From positions 1 through 60,251 of the forward strand of contig LVAA01000020.1 in the NCBI GenBank assembly GCA_001603955.1: a stretch of DNA of 60,251 nt. The letters run 5' to 3'. Of the stretch, positions 52,368 to 60,251 are shown one piece after another. The stretch comes from Syntrophobacterales bacterium Delta_02 (GTDB lineage Bacteria > Desulfobacterota > Syntrophorhabdia > Syntrophorhabdales > Syntrophorhabdaceae). The translations under genes and the position numbers were made by a program. How positions within the stretch are numbered: the first letter of the stretch is position 1; each line of letters begins with the position of its first letter. Below the pieces are notes generated by a model. It was not told the origin of the DNA, made no database searches, and saw only the letters and a list, made by a program, of their open reading frames with translations.

Positions 52368-52386
52368 AGTGTCCTCCTTATATGTT

Positions 52387-53169
52387 TTATTCACCCTTAA
52401 AGGTGGCTTTTCTTTTTTCCACGAATGCCGTCATGCCCTCTTTCTGGTCTTTCGTCGCAAAACAGAGGCCGAAGTCCTTTGCCTCGAGGGTGAGTCCTTC
52501 CTTGTTGTCCAGGGAGAGGCTCTTGTTGACGCATTCCTTTGCCAATCTGACGGCGAACGGCCCATTCGCGCTGATCTTGGCCGCCATGTCCATGACTTCC
52601 GTCATGAGCTGATCATCGGGTACAACCTTGTTGACAAGACCCATCTCGTATGCCTCGGCAGCTCCGATGGTTTTTGCCGTAAAGATGAGCTCCTTCGCCT
52701 TCGCCAGCCCGACGAGTTTTGCCGTTCGCTGCGTTCCCCCGAATCCGGGATGTATTCCGAGACCCGTCTCGGGAAAACCAACTTTTGCCTTATCGGAAGC
52801 GTAGATAATATCACAGGCCAGAGCTACCTCGAACCCGCCCCCCAGGGCAAATCCATTGACGGCAGCTATGACCGGTTTCTCCATGTTCTCAAGGGTGGCG
52901 AATGCCTCATGCCCCCTGGCGGAGAAGGCCATACCCTCCAGGGCCGTCAGGTCCTTCATTTCAAGGATATCGGCCCCCGCGACGAAGGCCTTGCCCTCGC
53001 CCGTCACAATAACGACCCTGACATCCTTGTCCGCATTCAGGGCCTGGCCCGCCTCCTTCAACTCAACAAGCGTTTCCGAGTTGAGGGCGTTCAGGGCCTT
53101 GGGTCTGTTGAACTTCAGAATGGCTATACCGTCCTTCTTTTCAACGATAAGGTTCTTGAATTCCATCAT
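52387..53169 (-). CDS. Enoyl-CoA hydratase/crotonase
   Basis: 260 residues. The CoA-binding and oxyanion-hole blocks are AFVAGADILEMKD and AVNGFALGGGFEVALACDII, and catalytic Glu residues lie in FPETGLGIHPGFGGTQ. FGGTQRTAKLVGLAKAKELI is typical of short-chain crotonases. It hydrates crotonyl-CoA in butyrate or fatty-acid breakdown. The start ATG at 53169 overlaps the thiolase stop by one base (TGATG), so translation is coupled. Confidence 0.93.
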   Translation of the reverse strand: MMEFKNLIVEKKDGIAILKFNRPKALNALNSETLVELKEAGQALNADKDVRVVIVTGEGKAFVAGADILEMKDLTALEGMAFSARGHEAFATLENMEKPVIAAVNGFALGGGFEVALACDIIYASDKAKVGFPETGLGIHPGFGGTQRTAKLVGLAKAKELIFTAKTIGAAEAYEMGLVNKVVPDDQLMTEVMDMAAKISANGPFAVRLAKECVNKSLSLDNKEGLTLEAKDFGLCFATKDQKEGMTAFVEKRKATFKGE

Positions 53170-54455
53170 CACGCCTCGCATTCGATGATAGCGGCGAGAC
53201 CCATACCGCCGCCGATGCACATGGATACGAGACCGTACTTGAGGCCGAGCCGCTTCATCTGGTAGAGGGCCGTAGTAACGAGCCGTGCGCCGGTGCAGCC
53301 GATCGGGTGTCCGAGGGAGATGCCGCCGCCGAACATGTTGCACTTGTCCATGTTGATGCCCAGTTCCCTGATGCAGGCGATGGACTGGGACGCGAAGGCC
53401 TCGTTCAGCTCGATGCAGTCGATCTGATCGATCGTCATGTCTGCCTTCTTGAGTGCTTTCTTGATGGCCGGGATCGGTCCGAGGCCCATGAATGCCGGGT
53501 CCACCCCGCCGTTGGCCCAGGAGATTATCCTGCCCATCGGTTTGATGCCCAGTTCTTTTGCTTTGTCCCGCGACATGATTACAGCGGCGGATGCGCAATC
53601 GTTCAGTCCCGATGCATTGCCTGCCGTCACCGTCCCGCCGTCCTTCTTAAATGCCGGGGGCAGCGAAAGCATCTTTTCCAGGGTGGTATCCATCGGTCTT
53701 TCATCGGTATCGAAGACAATGGGGTTGCCCTTCTTCTGAGGAATGGTCACGGGGATGATCTCATCCTTGAACCACCCTGCCTTTATGGCTGCTCTCGCTC
53801 TCTGATGGCTGAGGAGACCGAACTTGTCCTGCTCTTCCCTGGAGATCCCATACTTTGCGGCGATGTTCTCCGCGGTAAAACCCATGTGGTAACCATAGAA
53901 GATTTCCCAAACACCGTCGAGGACCATGAGGTCGACCGCCTTGGTGTCGAACATCCGTGCACCAAATCTCAGCCCGGGGAGTGAAAAAGGTGCAAGGCTC
54001 ATGTTTTCCATACCGCCCGCCACGACGATCTCGTTCTCGCCGAGCATAATGGAACCCGCGCCGGCGATGATCGCCCTCAATCCGGATGAGCACACTTTAT
54101 TGAGAGTATAAGCAGCTGTTTCCTTCGGAATACCGCCGCGGATGCTGGCCTGGCGCGCCGAGTTCTGACCGAGTCCCGCCTGAAGAACATTACCCATGAT
54201 AACTTCGTCGATCACGACCTCTTTGAGACCGCTGTCGTAATCGTAGAACTTTGCTTCTAGTTCAGTGTCCGTCTTCCCCTCGAAGATGGCAGGGGCAAAT
54301 TCCTTGTCCTTGCTCTTCGAAGGCCTGATCCCCGCCCTCTTCACGGCTTCCTTGATGGCTGTTCCACCAAGGGTGACAACGGGGACGTCCTTCAATGACT
54401 GACCGAACTGGCCGATTGCAGTTCTGGCGCATGAAACAATAACTGCCTCTTTCAT
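53169..54455 (-). CDS. Acetyl-CoA acetyltransferase (thiolase) with an about 35-residue insertion
   Basis: 428 residues against about 393 in typical thiolases. The active Cys is in LNKVCSSGLRAIIAGAG, the His in ISLGHPIGCTGARLVTTAL, and the second Cys in VSMCIGGGMGLAAI. Extra sequence lies at about 44-78 (KSKDKEFAPAIFEGKTDTEL...), before the usual DEVIMGNVLQAGLGQNSARQ. The enzyme cleaves or condenses acetoacetyl-CoA. It is first in the operon, after GAAAGGAGACC, and has a promoter candidate at 54497-54525. Confidence 0.94.
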   Translation of the reverse strand: MKEAVIVSCARTAIGQFGQSLKDVPVVTLGGTAIKEAVKRAGIRPSKSKDKEFAPAIFEGKTDTELEAKFYDYDSGLKEVVIDEVIMGNVLQAGLGQNSARQASIRGGIPKETAAYTLNKVCSSGLRAIIAGAGSIMLGENEIVVAGGMENMSLAPFSLPGLRFGARMFDTKAVDLMVLDGVWEIFYGYHMGFTAENIAAKYGISREEQDKFGLLSHQRARAAIKAGWFKDEIIPVTIPQKKGNPIVFDTDERPMDTTLEKMLSLPPAFKKDGGTVTAGNASGLNDCASAAVIMSRDKAKELGIKPMGRIISWANGGVDPAFMGLGPIPAIKKALKKADMTIDQIDCIELNEAFASQSIACIRELGINMDKCNMFGGGISLGHPIGCTGARLVTTALYQMKRLGLKYGLVSMCIGGGMGLAAIIECEA

Positions 54456-54496
54456 AAAGGTCTCCTTTCAGTTCAGTTGAAAAAAATTTCACAATG

Positions 54497-54525
54497 TTTT
54501 TATCGCAATTCCAAGTATTTGTCAA
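54497..54525 (-). promoter_or_regulatory. Promoter of the thiolase operon
   Basis: Minus strand TTGACA (54525-54520), 17-base spacer, TAAAAA (54502-54497). The leader to the ATG at 54455 is about 35 bases and includes the TGAAA/TTTCA repeat at 54478-54491. Confidence 0.55.
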
Positions 54526-54749
54526 CGGTTTTAATGGTTGTGAGACCGTCCCTTCACCGCCTTTTTCAAGCGCCGCGGGTGGTAAGCGCAAAAGCCCGCA
54601 GGTCCCTCCCAAATGACACCATAACGCCGATGAGGCGGATCGTTGCGGAGAGATGTGGGAGATCGGCAGGGGTCGCAGGACGTCAAGAACGGGAAGGGAA
54701 CAGTACGTCCGCGGGGGACGGCACGGCGGGGCGGGAATGAAATATTGAG

Positions 54750-54777
54750 TTGCCGGGAAGTAATATGCTAACATAAT
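54750..54777 (+). promoter_or_regulatory. Promoter of the DegT aminotransferase gene
   Basis: TTGCCG (54750-54755), 16-base spacer, CATAAT (54772-54777); the -10 box matches five of six positions. Confidence 0.4.
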
Positions 54778-54822
54778 CCGATCCAGGTCGATCATATTCC
54801 ACAGTGAAAGGATGTTGCGAAC

Positions 54823-55956
54823 ATGAATATCCCCCCCATTAACCTGAAGGCCCAGTTCAAGGGAGTCAAGAAGGATATCCTTAAGGGAATACGCCAGATA
54901 CTCGAGGAGCAGAAGCTGATACTCGGCCAGTACTGCCAGGAACTTGAGGAACAGGTGTCGGCCACGACGGGGGCAGCCCATACCATTTCGTGCGCCAACG
55001 GTACCGATGCCCTCATCCTGTCCCTCATGGCCCTCGGTATCGGCCCGGGCGACGAGGTCGTGACCACGCCCTACACCTTCTTTTCCACGGCGAGTTCCAT
55101 CTCGCTTGTGGGGGGGCGACCGGTCTTTGCGGACATACAGGAAAGCGACATGAACATCGACCCGTCGAAGCTCGAGAAGGCGATCACTGCGAAGACGAAG
55201 GCCATCCTCGTAGTGCATCTCTTCGGGAAGATCTGTGACATGAAGAAGATCATGGCCATTGCCGGAAAGCACGGCATACCCGTGGTCGAGGACATGGCAC
55301 AGGCGCTCGGGGCAAGGCGTGGCGGGGCGGGCGCGGGCACATTCGGCGACATTGCGGCTACCAGCTTTTATCCGACGAAGAACCTCGGGGGTATCGGCGA
55401 AGGGGGCATGGTGCTTACGCGACGTTCCGATCTCGGTGACAGGGTCCGCAAACTTCGTGTCCACGGGATGGGCGACAAGCCGTACATCCATGAGATGATC
55501 GGGCTCAACAGCCGACTGGATGAGATCAAAGCCCTGGCGCTTTGCGTCAAACTGAAAAAGCTTGCCTCCTGGAACAAGACCCGTCTGGAGACCGCGGGCT
55601 ACTACAACATGCACCTGAGGGATCTTCCCCTTGTACTCCCCATCATCGAGGACGAGACGTCCCACATCTTCCATCACTATGTCGTCCGCACGGTACGGCG
55701 CGACGCCCTTCAGCTCCACCTCAGGGAAAAAGGGATCATGACGGGTATCTACTATCCCCTGCCCCTTCATCTGCAGCCCTGTTTCTCCTACCTGGGTCTC
55801 AAGGAGGGGGATCTTCCCATCGCCGAAGAGGCAGCCAGGACAAGTCTCGCCATCCCTGTCTTTCCGGAACTGAGGAAGAGCGAAAAGGACTATATAATTA
55901 GTGGGATAAGGTCGTTCTTTGAGAAGGCGGATGAAGATATTGAGAATAACCAATGA
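54823..55956 (+). CDS. DegT/DnrJ/EryC1/StrS aminotransferase
   Basis: 377 residues. NIPPINLKAQFKGVKKDILK opens the protein, CANGTDALILSLMALGIGPG and DEVVTTPYTFFSTASSI form the PLP pocket, and the Lys that binds PLP is in SFYPTKNLGGIGEGGMVL. Such enzymes make amino sugars for O-antigen or capsule precursors, or act in other sugar pathways. No other sugar-nucleotide gene flanks it, so its pathway is open. Its final codons (ENNQ) and stop lie inside a repeat that recurs inverted at 56318-56362. Confidence 0.9.
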   Translation: MNIPPINLKAQFKGVKKDILKGIRQILEEQKLILGQYCQELEEQVSATTGAAHTISCANGTDALILSLMALGIGPGDEVVTTPYTFFSTASSISLVGGRPVFADIQESDMNIDPSKLEKAITAKTKAILVVHLFGKICDMKKIMAIAGKHGIPVVEDMAQALGARRGGAGAGTFGDIAATSFYPTKNLGGIGEGGMVLTRRSDLGDRVRKLRVHGMGDKPYIHEMIGLNSRLDEIKALALCVKLKKLASWNKTRLETAGYYNMHLRDLPLVLPIIEDETSHIFHHYVVRTVRRDALQLHLREKGIMTGIYYPLPLHLQPCFSYLGLKEGDLPIAEEAARTSLAIPVFPELRKSEKDYIISGIRSFFEKADEDIENNQ

Positions 55957-56362
55957 CCAAATTTAAAATAACCAGAAGAACAGATGATGTGATGCGTACT
56001 GTTCACGTAAGCCGTTTACAAGGCCCGTCATTCCGGCGTAGGCCGGTGTCTTCACTCGCGCAAGCGATATCCAGGAGACACTCCCCGCAATAGACCGGCT
56101 CGTTGGAGAAGGCCTGTCAGTTCTGGCTCATACTTTTCTCTCATTCCTTCGTACCCTTTCCGTAGCAGAAAGACTTTTACTGGTTCCCGGCCTTCGCCGG
56201 GATGACAAAGGAGAGAGTGGCCGGTGTGACGAAAGGTAATGGAACTCCGGGAAGAGGTGATCCGCAGAACTGTAATGCAAGTGCCCGTTCCTATCTGATT
56301 ATCGCTTGTCTTTCTTTTGTGTTGCTTATTGATACCTTGGTTATTGGGATTTGGTCATTGGT
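55946..56362. repeat. Nested inverted repeats between convergent genes
   Basis: Outer arms: AATAACCAATGACCAAAT (55946-55963) and its inverted relative ATTTGGTCATTGGTGATTAT (56349-56368 region). Inner arms: GTCATTCCGGCGTAGGCCGG (56027-56046) and CCGGCCTTCGCCGGGATGAC (56187-56206), differing by two bases. The stretch has no gene of its own and covers the 408-base gap 55957-56364. It resembles short non-coding mobile or palindromic elements. Confidence 0.6.
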
Positions 56363-56364
56363 GA

Positions 56365-58950
56365 TTATTCATTCTTAACCTTTCCCACGATCAGCCTGAC
56401 CATTGAGTCGGGAGTGAGGTACTTGCGGGCGACCTGATCGACATCCTTTTTCGTCACCTTTTCGATCTGCCCCGGCCAGGTCTTGAAGAGGTCCGGGTCA
56501 AGACCGTAGAGGGTGTCGAAGCACATTGAGGTGGCGATGGCACCGTTGGACTGCATCCTGATGTAATGGTTGCCGATGAGGTAGTTCTTACCGTCCTCGA
56601 CCTCCTTTTCGGAGATACCGTCGAGACGGATCTTCTCGATCTCTTCGCGGGATATGCGAATGACATCCCTGGCGAAGGTCTTGCTCGTTCCGATGTAGAT
56701 CCCCATCGCGCCCGTCTCGTAAGCCATCTGGTTAAAGAACGTGACGGCGTACGCGGAAGGGTTCTCCTCTCTGAAGACCCTGTGCATCCTGCCGCCCATG
56801 CCGCTCAGCACGGCGTCAAGGACCTCGGCAGCGTAACGGTCCCTGTCTGTGAGTCCGGGACCCAAAAAACCGAAGACCATATGCGTCTGCTGGATATCCT
56901 TCTCGACGGCAACCTCCCTGGCGGCACGTTTGGCTTCTACCCTGGTCAGGCCCCCTTTTGGGCCCTCCCAGGCGCCGAACAATTCGTCGAGGCAGGAAAA
57001 GACCTCTTTTTCGTCGATATCCCCGGATAAGGCAAGGACGGCGCCGTGGGATGTCACGTACTGGCGGTAGGCACCCTGAAGGTCCTTAAGGGATAGCGCC
57101 TCGACGTCCTTTTCGCTGCCCAAGGGGTCGCGGCTGTATGGATGATCGGCAAATATGGCCTCGTTGAACCGCAGGAAGGTGAAGGATACCGGGTCGTCAT
57201 CCCTCTGGCGTATCTCCGACAGGACCTCCCTCTTCACCCGGGCAAGTTCCCGCTCCGTCATGGAGGTCTCCACCAGGAGTTCCTTGAGGAGTGTGAGGAC
57301 CTGTTTCAGGTCTTTGCTCAGGAACCTGCCGGAAAGGCCGAACAGGTTTCGTCCATTGTAAGGCGTCAATGTCCCGGCGAGGAGGTCGATCTGCCTTGCT
57401 ACCTCGGAGGAGCTCTTTTTCTTCGTTCCCTTCAGGAGCATCCGCGCGAGGAGATTGAATTCGCCGTTCCTTCCGGGCTGCTCAGCCTTGAGGCCTCCCG
57501 CGAATCCGATCCTGAAGGAGAAGGTCGGGGATGATGTGTTCCTGTTCACGAGACAGGTGAGCCCATTATCCAATGTCTTACGGTAGGGATTCTTGGCAGC
57601 CTGTCCGGGTCCCATGACAACGGTGTAGCGGTCGCCGGGTCGAAGGTACCTGACCGCCATGTTCTGCACGTCATCCGCCGTGACCCGGTCGACATCCTTG
57701 AGATACTTCTCTATGAAGCGCGGATCACCCGTCATGGTCCTGGAATCGCCTATCTCACGGGCCCTGCCCTGCGCTGTTTCGGCGTCATAGACGTAGTAGG
57801 CCCTGAGCATGTTCTTTGCCTTTGTAAGCTCCCAATCCTTGATGCCTTCCTTTTGTACTCTCTTGATCTCCCTGTCTATTTCCTGGAGCACCCGGTCCCT
57901 CTCGGTGGCCGAATGGTTGGCATAGACGACGAAGAGTCCCTCTTCCTTAGGGGTAAAAACATATGTCCAGATCCCGTTGACAACACCCTTTTTGTTCTTC
58001 AGGGCTTCCTGCAGCCTGGAACTCTCACCGTCTCCCAGGATCACACCGAGGATGTCGAGGGGCGGTACGTCCGGACTCGTCCTCCTGGGGATCGGATAGG
58101 CAAGAGCGATGTATTTTTCCCTGAGATCCCTTTTCAGGACCTTTTCCTTCTCTCCCTTCAGTCCTCCCTTTCCGACATGGCGTTCAGCGGGGGGCGCCAC
58201 GGATGCGTCCCCGGAGAACCGTTCGTCGATCAACCTGTGCCCCAGGGCGCTGTCAAAATCCCCCGTTATGACAACGGTCTGGTTCGACGGCACATAGTGG
58301 GACCTGAAGTATTCGACAATGTCCTGCCGGGTGATCTTTTCCACGACGTCGGCGAATCCTATGACCGGCCTTCCGTATGCCTGGCCGTGATAGCTCAGGG
58401 AGAAAAGGTCCTTGAAGAGCTTCCGCTGCGGATCGTCATCACCCATCTTTATCTCTTCGAGGACGACCTTCCGTTCCTTGGCGATCTCATCCTCGGGGAA
58501 GGCAGGGTTCCTGACGGATTCCACGAGAAGTTCGAAGCCCTCCCGAAAGACGCGGGAGGGTATGACGATGTGGTAAACGGTATTGTCGAAGGATGTGAAA
58601 GCGTTGACGCTTCCTCCCATTGCCTCTATCCGGCTTGCGAAAGCGTTGCCCTTGAGTTTCTCCGTTCCCTTGAAGATGAGGTGTTCGATGAAGTGGGTTA
58701 TGCCGGCGACCCGGTCATCCTCATCCTTGCTGCCCACATTCACCCAGACCTGTATGGCGACGACGCCGGTGTTCCTGCGTTCTTCGAAGATATAGGTGAG
58801 ACCGTTCTTGAGAGAGTACACTTCCATCGCTGCCATCCTTCCGGGGAATGAGAACATCATGATCAAGACGAGAACAATGAACGACAGGAATGAGAAAGGC
58901 CCCCGAAAGGGCCTTTCTTCCTGTCTAAAGCACTTGAACCTTGAAATCAT
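56365..58950 (-). CDS. M16 zinc metallopeptidase, two-domain (insulinase family)
   Basis: 861 residues. A signal-like hydrophobic stretch covers about 18-36 (GPFSFLSFIVLVLIMMFSF). The active zinc motif is HFIEH at 86-90, with the downstream Glu in VLEEIKMGDDDPQ; the second M16 domain (from about 450) lacks HxxEH, as usual. YVPSNQTVVITGDFD is a family block. It probably degrades peptides in the periplasm. The start (ATG 58950) is the only one that preserves the signal, yet no strong ribosome-binding site precedes it and a long hairpin lies within codons 9-23. The stop is adjacent to the repeat element. Confidence 0.85.
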   Translation of the reverse strand: MISRFKCFRQEERPFRGPFSFLSFIVLVLIMMFSFPGRMAAMEVYSLKNGLTYIFEERRNTGVVAIQVWVNVGSKDEDDRVAGITHFIEHLIFKGTEKLKGNAFASRIEAMGGSVNAFTSFDNTVYHIVIPSRVFREGFELLVESVRNPAFPEDEIAKERKVVLEEIKMGDDDPQRKLFKDLFSLSYHGQAYGRPVIGFADVVEKITRQDIVEYFRSHYVPSNQTVVITGDFDSALGHRLIDERFSGDASVAPPAERHVGKGGLKGEKEKVLKRDLREKYIALAYPIPRRTSPDVPPLDILGVILGDGESSRLQEALKNKKGVVNGIWTYVFTPKEEGLFVVYANHSATERDRVLQEIDREIKRVQKEGIKDWELTKAKNMLRAYYVYDAETAQGRAREIGDSRTMTGDPRFIEKYLKDVDRVTADDVQNMAVRYLRPGDRYTVVMGPGQAAKNPYRKTLDNGLTCLVNRNTSSPTFSFRIGFAGGLKAEQPGRNGEFNLLARMLLKGTKKKSSSEVARQIDLLAGTLTPYNGRNLFGLSGRFLSKDLKQVLTLLKELLVETSMTERELARVKREVLSEIRQRDDDPVSFTFLRFNEAIFADHPYSRDPLGSEKDVEALSLKDLQGAYRQYVTSHGAVLALSGDIDEKEVFSCLDELFGAWEGPKGGLTRVEAKRAAREVAVEKDIQQTHMVFGFLGPGLTDRDRYAAEVLDAVLSGMGGRMHRVFREENPSAYAVTFFNQMAYETGAMGIYIGTSKTFARDVIRISREEIEKIRLDGISEKEVEDGKNYLIGNHYIRMQSNGAIATSMCFDTLYGLDPDLFKTWPGQIEKVTKKDVDQVARKYLTPDSMVRLIVGKVKNE
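58883..58925 (-). other. Strong hairpin at the 5' end of the M16 gene
   Basis: GACAGGAA-TGA-GAAAGGCCC, a six-base loop, GGGCCTTTC-TTCCTGTC: a 17-bp stem with a three-base bulge. It lies 40 bases after the iorB stop, so it may be the terminator of the ior operon, an attenuator, or a translational control element of the M16 gene. No U-run follows directly. Confidence 0.55.
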
Positions 58951-58964
58951 ATACTTTGTTGTCG

Positions 58965-59558
58965 CTACAGTGCCTTTCTTCCCGCCTCGAACGCCCTGAT
59001 GTTCAGATCGTGGAGCTTGGGCGCCAGAAGCTTCTTGATGGCGTCGATGAAATAGGCTTCCTTCATCTTCGGGAAGAAATTGGAGAACGCGCCCACGAGG
59101 ACGACGTTCTGAGCCTGCAGGTTGCCGAGCTCTTTCGCTATGCCGAGGCCGTCGACGACGTGGACATTCTCTTTAAAGAACTTCTTGAAGGTGTCCTCCA
59201 CGCCCTGGGGATACTGCATCTGCCCGAGGCTTACCGAGGGCGGAAGGATCGACTGGGTGTTGATGACGATCTTGCCGTCCGGTTTTACCCAATTGATGTA
59301 ACGAAGGGCTTCGAGGAGCTCGAAGGAAAGAAGGAAATCGACATCGCCGTACTTGATGATCGGCGAATACACCTTCTTGCCGAAACGGAAATGGGTGGTG
59401 ACATCCCCGCCCCTCTGGGCCATGCCGTGGACTTCCGCTTTCTTGACATCGTATCCGGCCCGAATGAAAACCTCGCCGAGAATGTTGCTCGCAAGTATGG
59501 CACCCTGCCCGCCTACACCGGAAAGAAATATGTTTGTGGTCTTCTCATCTTTTTTCAT
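58965..59558 (-). CDS. iorB: Indolepyruvate:ferredoxin oxidoreductase, beta subunit
   Basis: 197 residues. NIFLSGVGGQGAILASNILG and VKKAEVHGMAQRGGDVTTHF are the POR-gamma-type signature of the IorB subunit. With IorA it oxidises aryl pyruvates (from aromatic amino acids) or, in some lineages, makes them by reductive carboxylation. GGAGGCAGATATG precedes the ATG. It begins ten bases after the iorA stop. Confidence 0.93.
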   Translation of the reverse strand: MKKDEKTTNIFLSGVGGQGAILASNILGEVFIRAGYDVKKAEVHGMAQRGGDVTTHFRFGKKVYSPIIKYGDVDFLLSFELLEALRYINWVKPDGKIVINTQSILPPSVSLGQMQYPQGVEDTFKKFFKENVHVVDGLGIAKELGNLQAQNVVLVGAFSNFFPKMKEAYFIDAIKKLLAPKLHDLNIRAFEAGRKAL

Positions 59559-59568
59559 ATCTGCCTCC

Positions 59569-60251
59569 TCACTTCTTAGCCGGTTCTATGGCGTCGAATT
59601 TACATACCTGCACGCATACTTCGCAGCCAACACACTGATCGGGATTGATATAGGCCGTACCTTTCCTCTTCTGGCCGTCTGCGGTCTGGCCCGCGCCTTC
59701 CCGCCAGCTTATTGCGGGACAGTTGATCTCGAGGCACATCTTGCAGCCGCGGCACTTGTCCATGTTGATGGCATAGAGAGGATTCTTGAACCTTTCGAGA
59801 GGTTTCGCCCTGCGAAGGAGCATGCAGGGGCTGTCCTTGCAGAGAATAAGGGATGCTTCGTCCCTGTTCATCTCTTCCTTGACTATCTCCATCGTTTCCT
59901 TGATGTTGTAAGGATCGACGTAGCGGATGTTCTTAATGCCCAGGGCCTTGCCGATCTCGGCATAGTCTACCTGGTTCGCCAGCTCCCCGCGGACGGTGAA
60001 ACCCGTTCCCGCGTGTTCCTGGTGGCCCGTCATGCCGGTGATCCTGTTGTCGAGGACGATGGTGGTGGTGTTGCCCTTGTTGTAGGCAGCGTTCATGAGA
60101 GGAGCGATGCCGGAATGGAGGAATGTCGAGTCGCCAAGGACGGCAACCATCTTCCCGAGACCTTCCTTGCCCATAGCCTTCATGGCACCGTGCTCCATAC
60201 CCCCGCCGGCACCCATACAGATCGTGGTGTGCAGGGCGGAGATCGGCGGGG
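59569..60251 (-). CDS. iorA: Indolepyruvate:ferredoxin oxidoreductase, alpha subunit (C-terminal part)
   Basis: The frame is open to the window edge and 227 codons are visible. The TPP-binding region begins with PPISALHTTICMGAGGGMEH and continues with AVLGDSTFLHSGIAPLMN and DNRITGMTGHQEHAGTG. The C-terminal domain has two 4Fe-4S motifs: CRGCKMCLEINCPAI and CVGCEVCVQVCKFDAI. This combination identifies IorA. The N-terminal half lies beyond position 60251. Operon with iorB. Confidence 0.93.
   Translation of the reverse strand, partial: PPISALHTTICMGAGGGMEHGAMKAMGKEGLGKMVAVLGDSTFLHSGIAPLMNAAYNKGNTTTIVLDNRITGMTGHQEHAGTGFTVRGELANQVDYAEIGKALGIKNIRYVDPYNIKETMEIVKEEMNRDEASLILCKDSPCMLLRRAKPLERFKNPLYAINMDKCRGCKMCLEINCPAISWREGAGQTADGQKRKGTAYINPDQCVGCEVCVQVCKFDAIEPAKK

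Larger units (their letters stand above)
54456..54822. other. Divergent intergenic region, 367 bases
   Basis: It separates the thiolase operon and the DegT gene. It holds the thiolase ribosome-binding site, an imperfect operator-like TGAAA-N4-TTTCA at 54478-54491, the two promoter candidates listed, and a GC-rich core (54540-54740) in which I see no gene. Confidence 0.5.

Noticed and set aside
53170..53598. Upstream extension of the crotonase frame
   Set aside because: It overlaps the thiolase coding end in another frame and shows no domain; the ATG at 53169 gives a normal crotonase.

Overview
The window looks like a chromosomal segment of a strictly anaerobic, Gram-negative, GC-rich bacterium, most likely a syntrophic or sulfate-reducer-like member of the Desulfobacterota (former Deltaproteobacteria). 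The evidence is desulfoferrodoxin plus rubrerythrin, indolepyruvate:ferredoxin oxidoreductase, a thiolase/crotonase/EtfBA block, an anaerobic sulfatase maturase, a selenium-type YedF/NifS/DUF3343 trio, Pal and TatBC (outer membrane and Tat export), and a stand-alone IMP cyclohydrolase. The lineage is inferred from gene content only.

Layout. 1-6.1 kb: rodZ, tRNA-Val(CAC)-yebC, a radical SAM protein, then a purine/leucine operon (IMP cyclohydrolase, purD, leuB-like) and a small Fis-type regulator. 6.3-9.9 kb: pal, a secreted choloylglycine-hydrolase-like protein and a membrane-anchored HtrA-like protease with a J-like N-terminus. 9.9-29.3 kb: a long accessory block, entirely on the minus strand and rich in envelope proteins. 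It holds an MscS channel, a GH63 glucosidase, an outer-membrane barrel, a pentameric ligand-gated channel with a duplicated N-terminal domain, small periplasmic proteins, a SYLF protein, two formylglycine-type arylsulfatases plus the remnant of a third, DUF1622 and other small membrane proteins, a second pLGIC-like protein, a DUF1254 protein, a class A acid phosphatase and the radical SAM sulfatase maturase. 29.4-34 kb: DUF202 protein, ABM protein, tRNA-fMet, a small cytochrome c, a site-2 protease, and an adenylate cyclase/HD-GYP fusion. 34.4-38.5 kb: operon tatB-tatC-glmU(short)-glmS. 38.7-46.6 kb: oxidative-stress pair, a nitrilase homologue with Ser in place of the catalytic Cys, a 56-residue Cys protein, argS, lepB, a TPR protein, a LolB-like lipoprotein and a DUF362 ferredoxin protein. 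46.8-50.4 kb: three tandem Hsp20 genes and the selenium-type trio. 50.6-54.5 kb: thiolase-crotonase-etfB-etfA operon. 54.8-60.2 kb: a DegT aminotransferase, an M16 protease, iorB and the C-terminal part of iorA, which runs off the window.

How the genes work together. The most unusual region is the 9.9-29.3 kb block. Its sulfatases need the co-encoded maturase, and the surrounding channels, SYLF protein and periplasmic proteins suggest a function in envelope or ion homeostasis coupled to sulfate-ester metabolism; this is inference. The block also records gene decay: between the DUF1254 gene and the second channel gene lies an 80-codon sulfatase relic keeping its ribosome-binding site, its N-terminus and its C-terminus, with the centre deleted and one in-frame stop. 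Other second-look items are the Cys-to-Ser nitrilase, the GlmU without an acetyltransferase active site, the cyclase/HD-GYP fusion and several palindromic intergenic elements.
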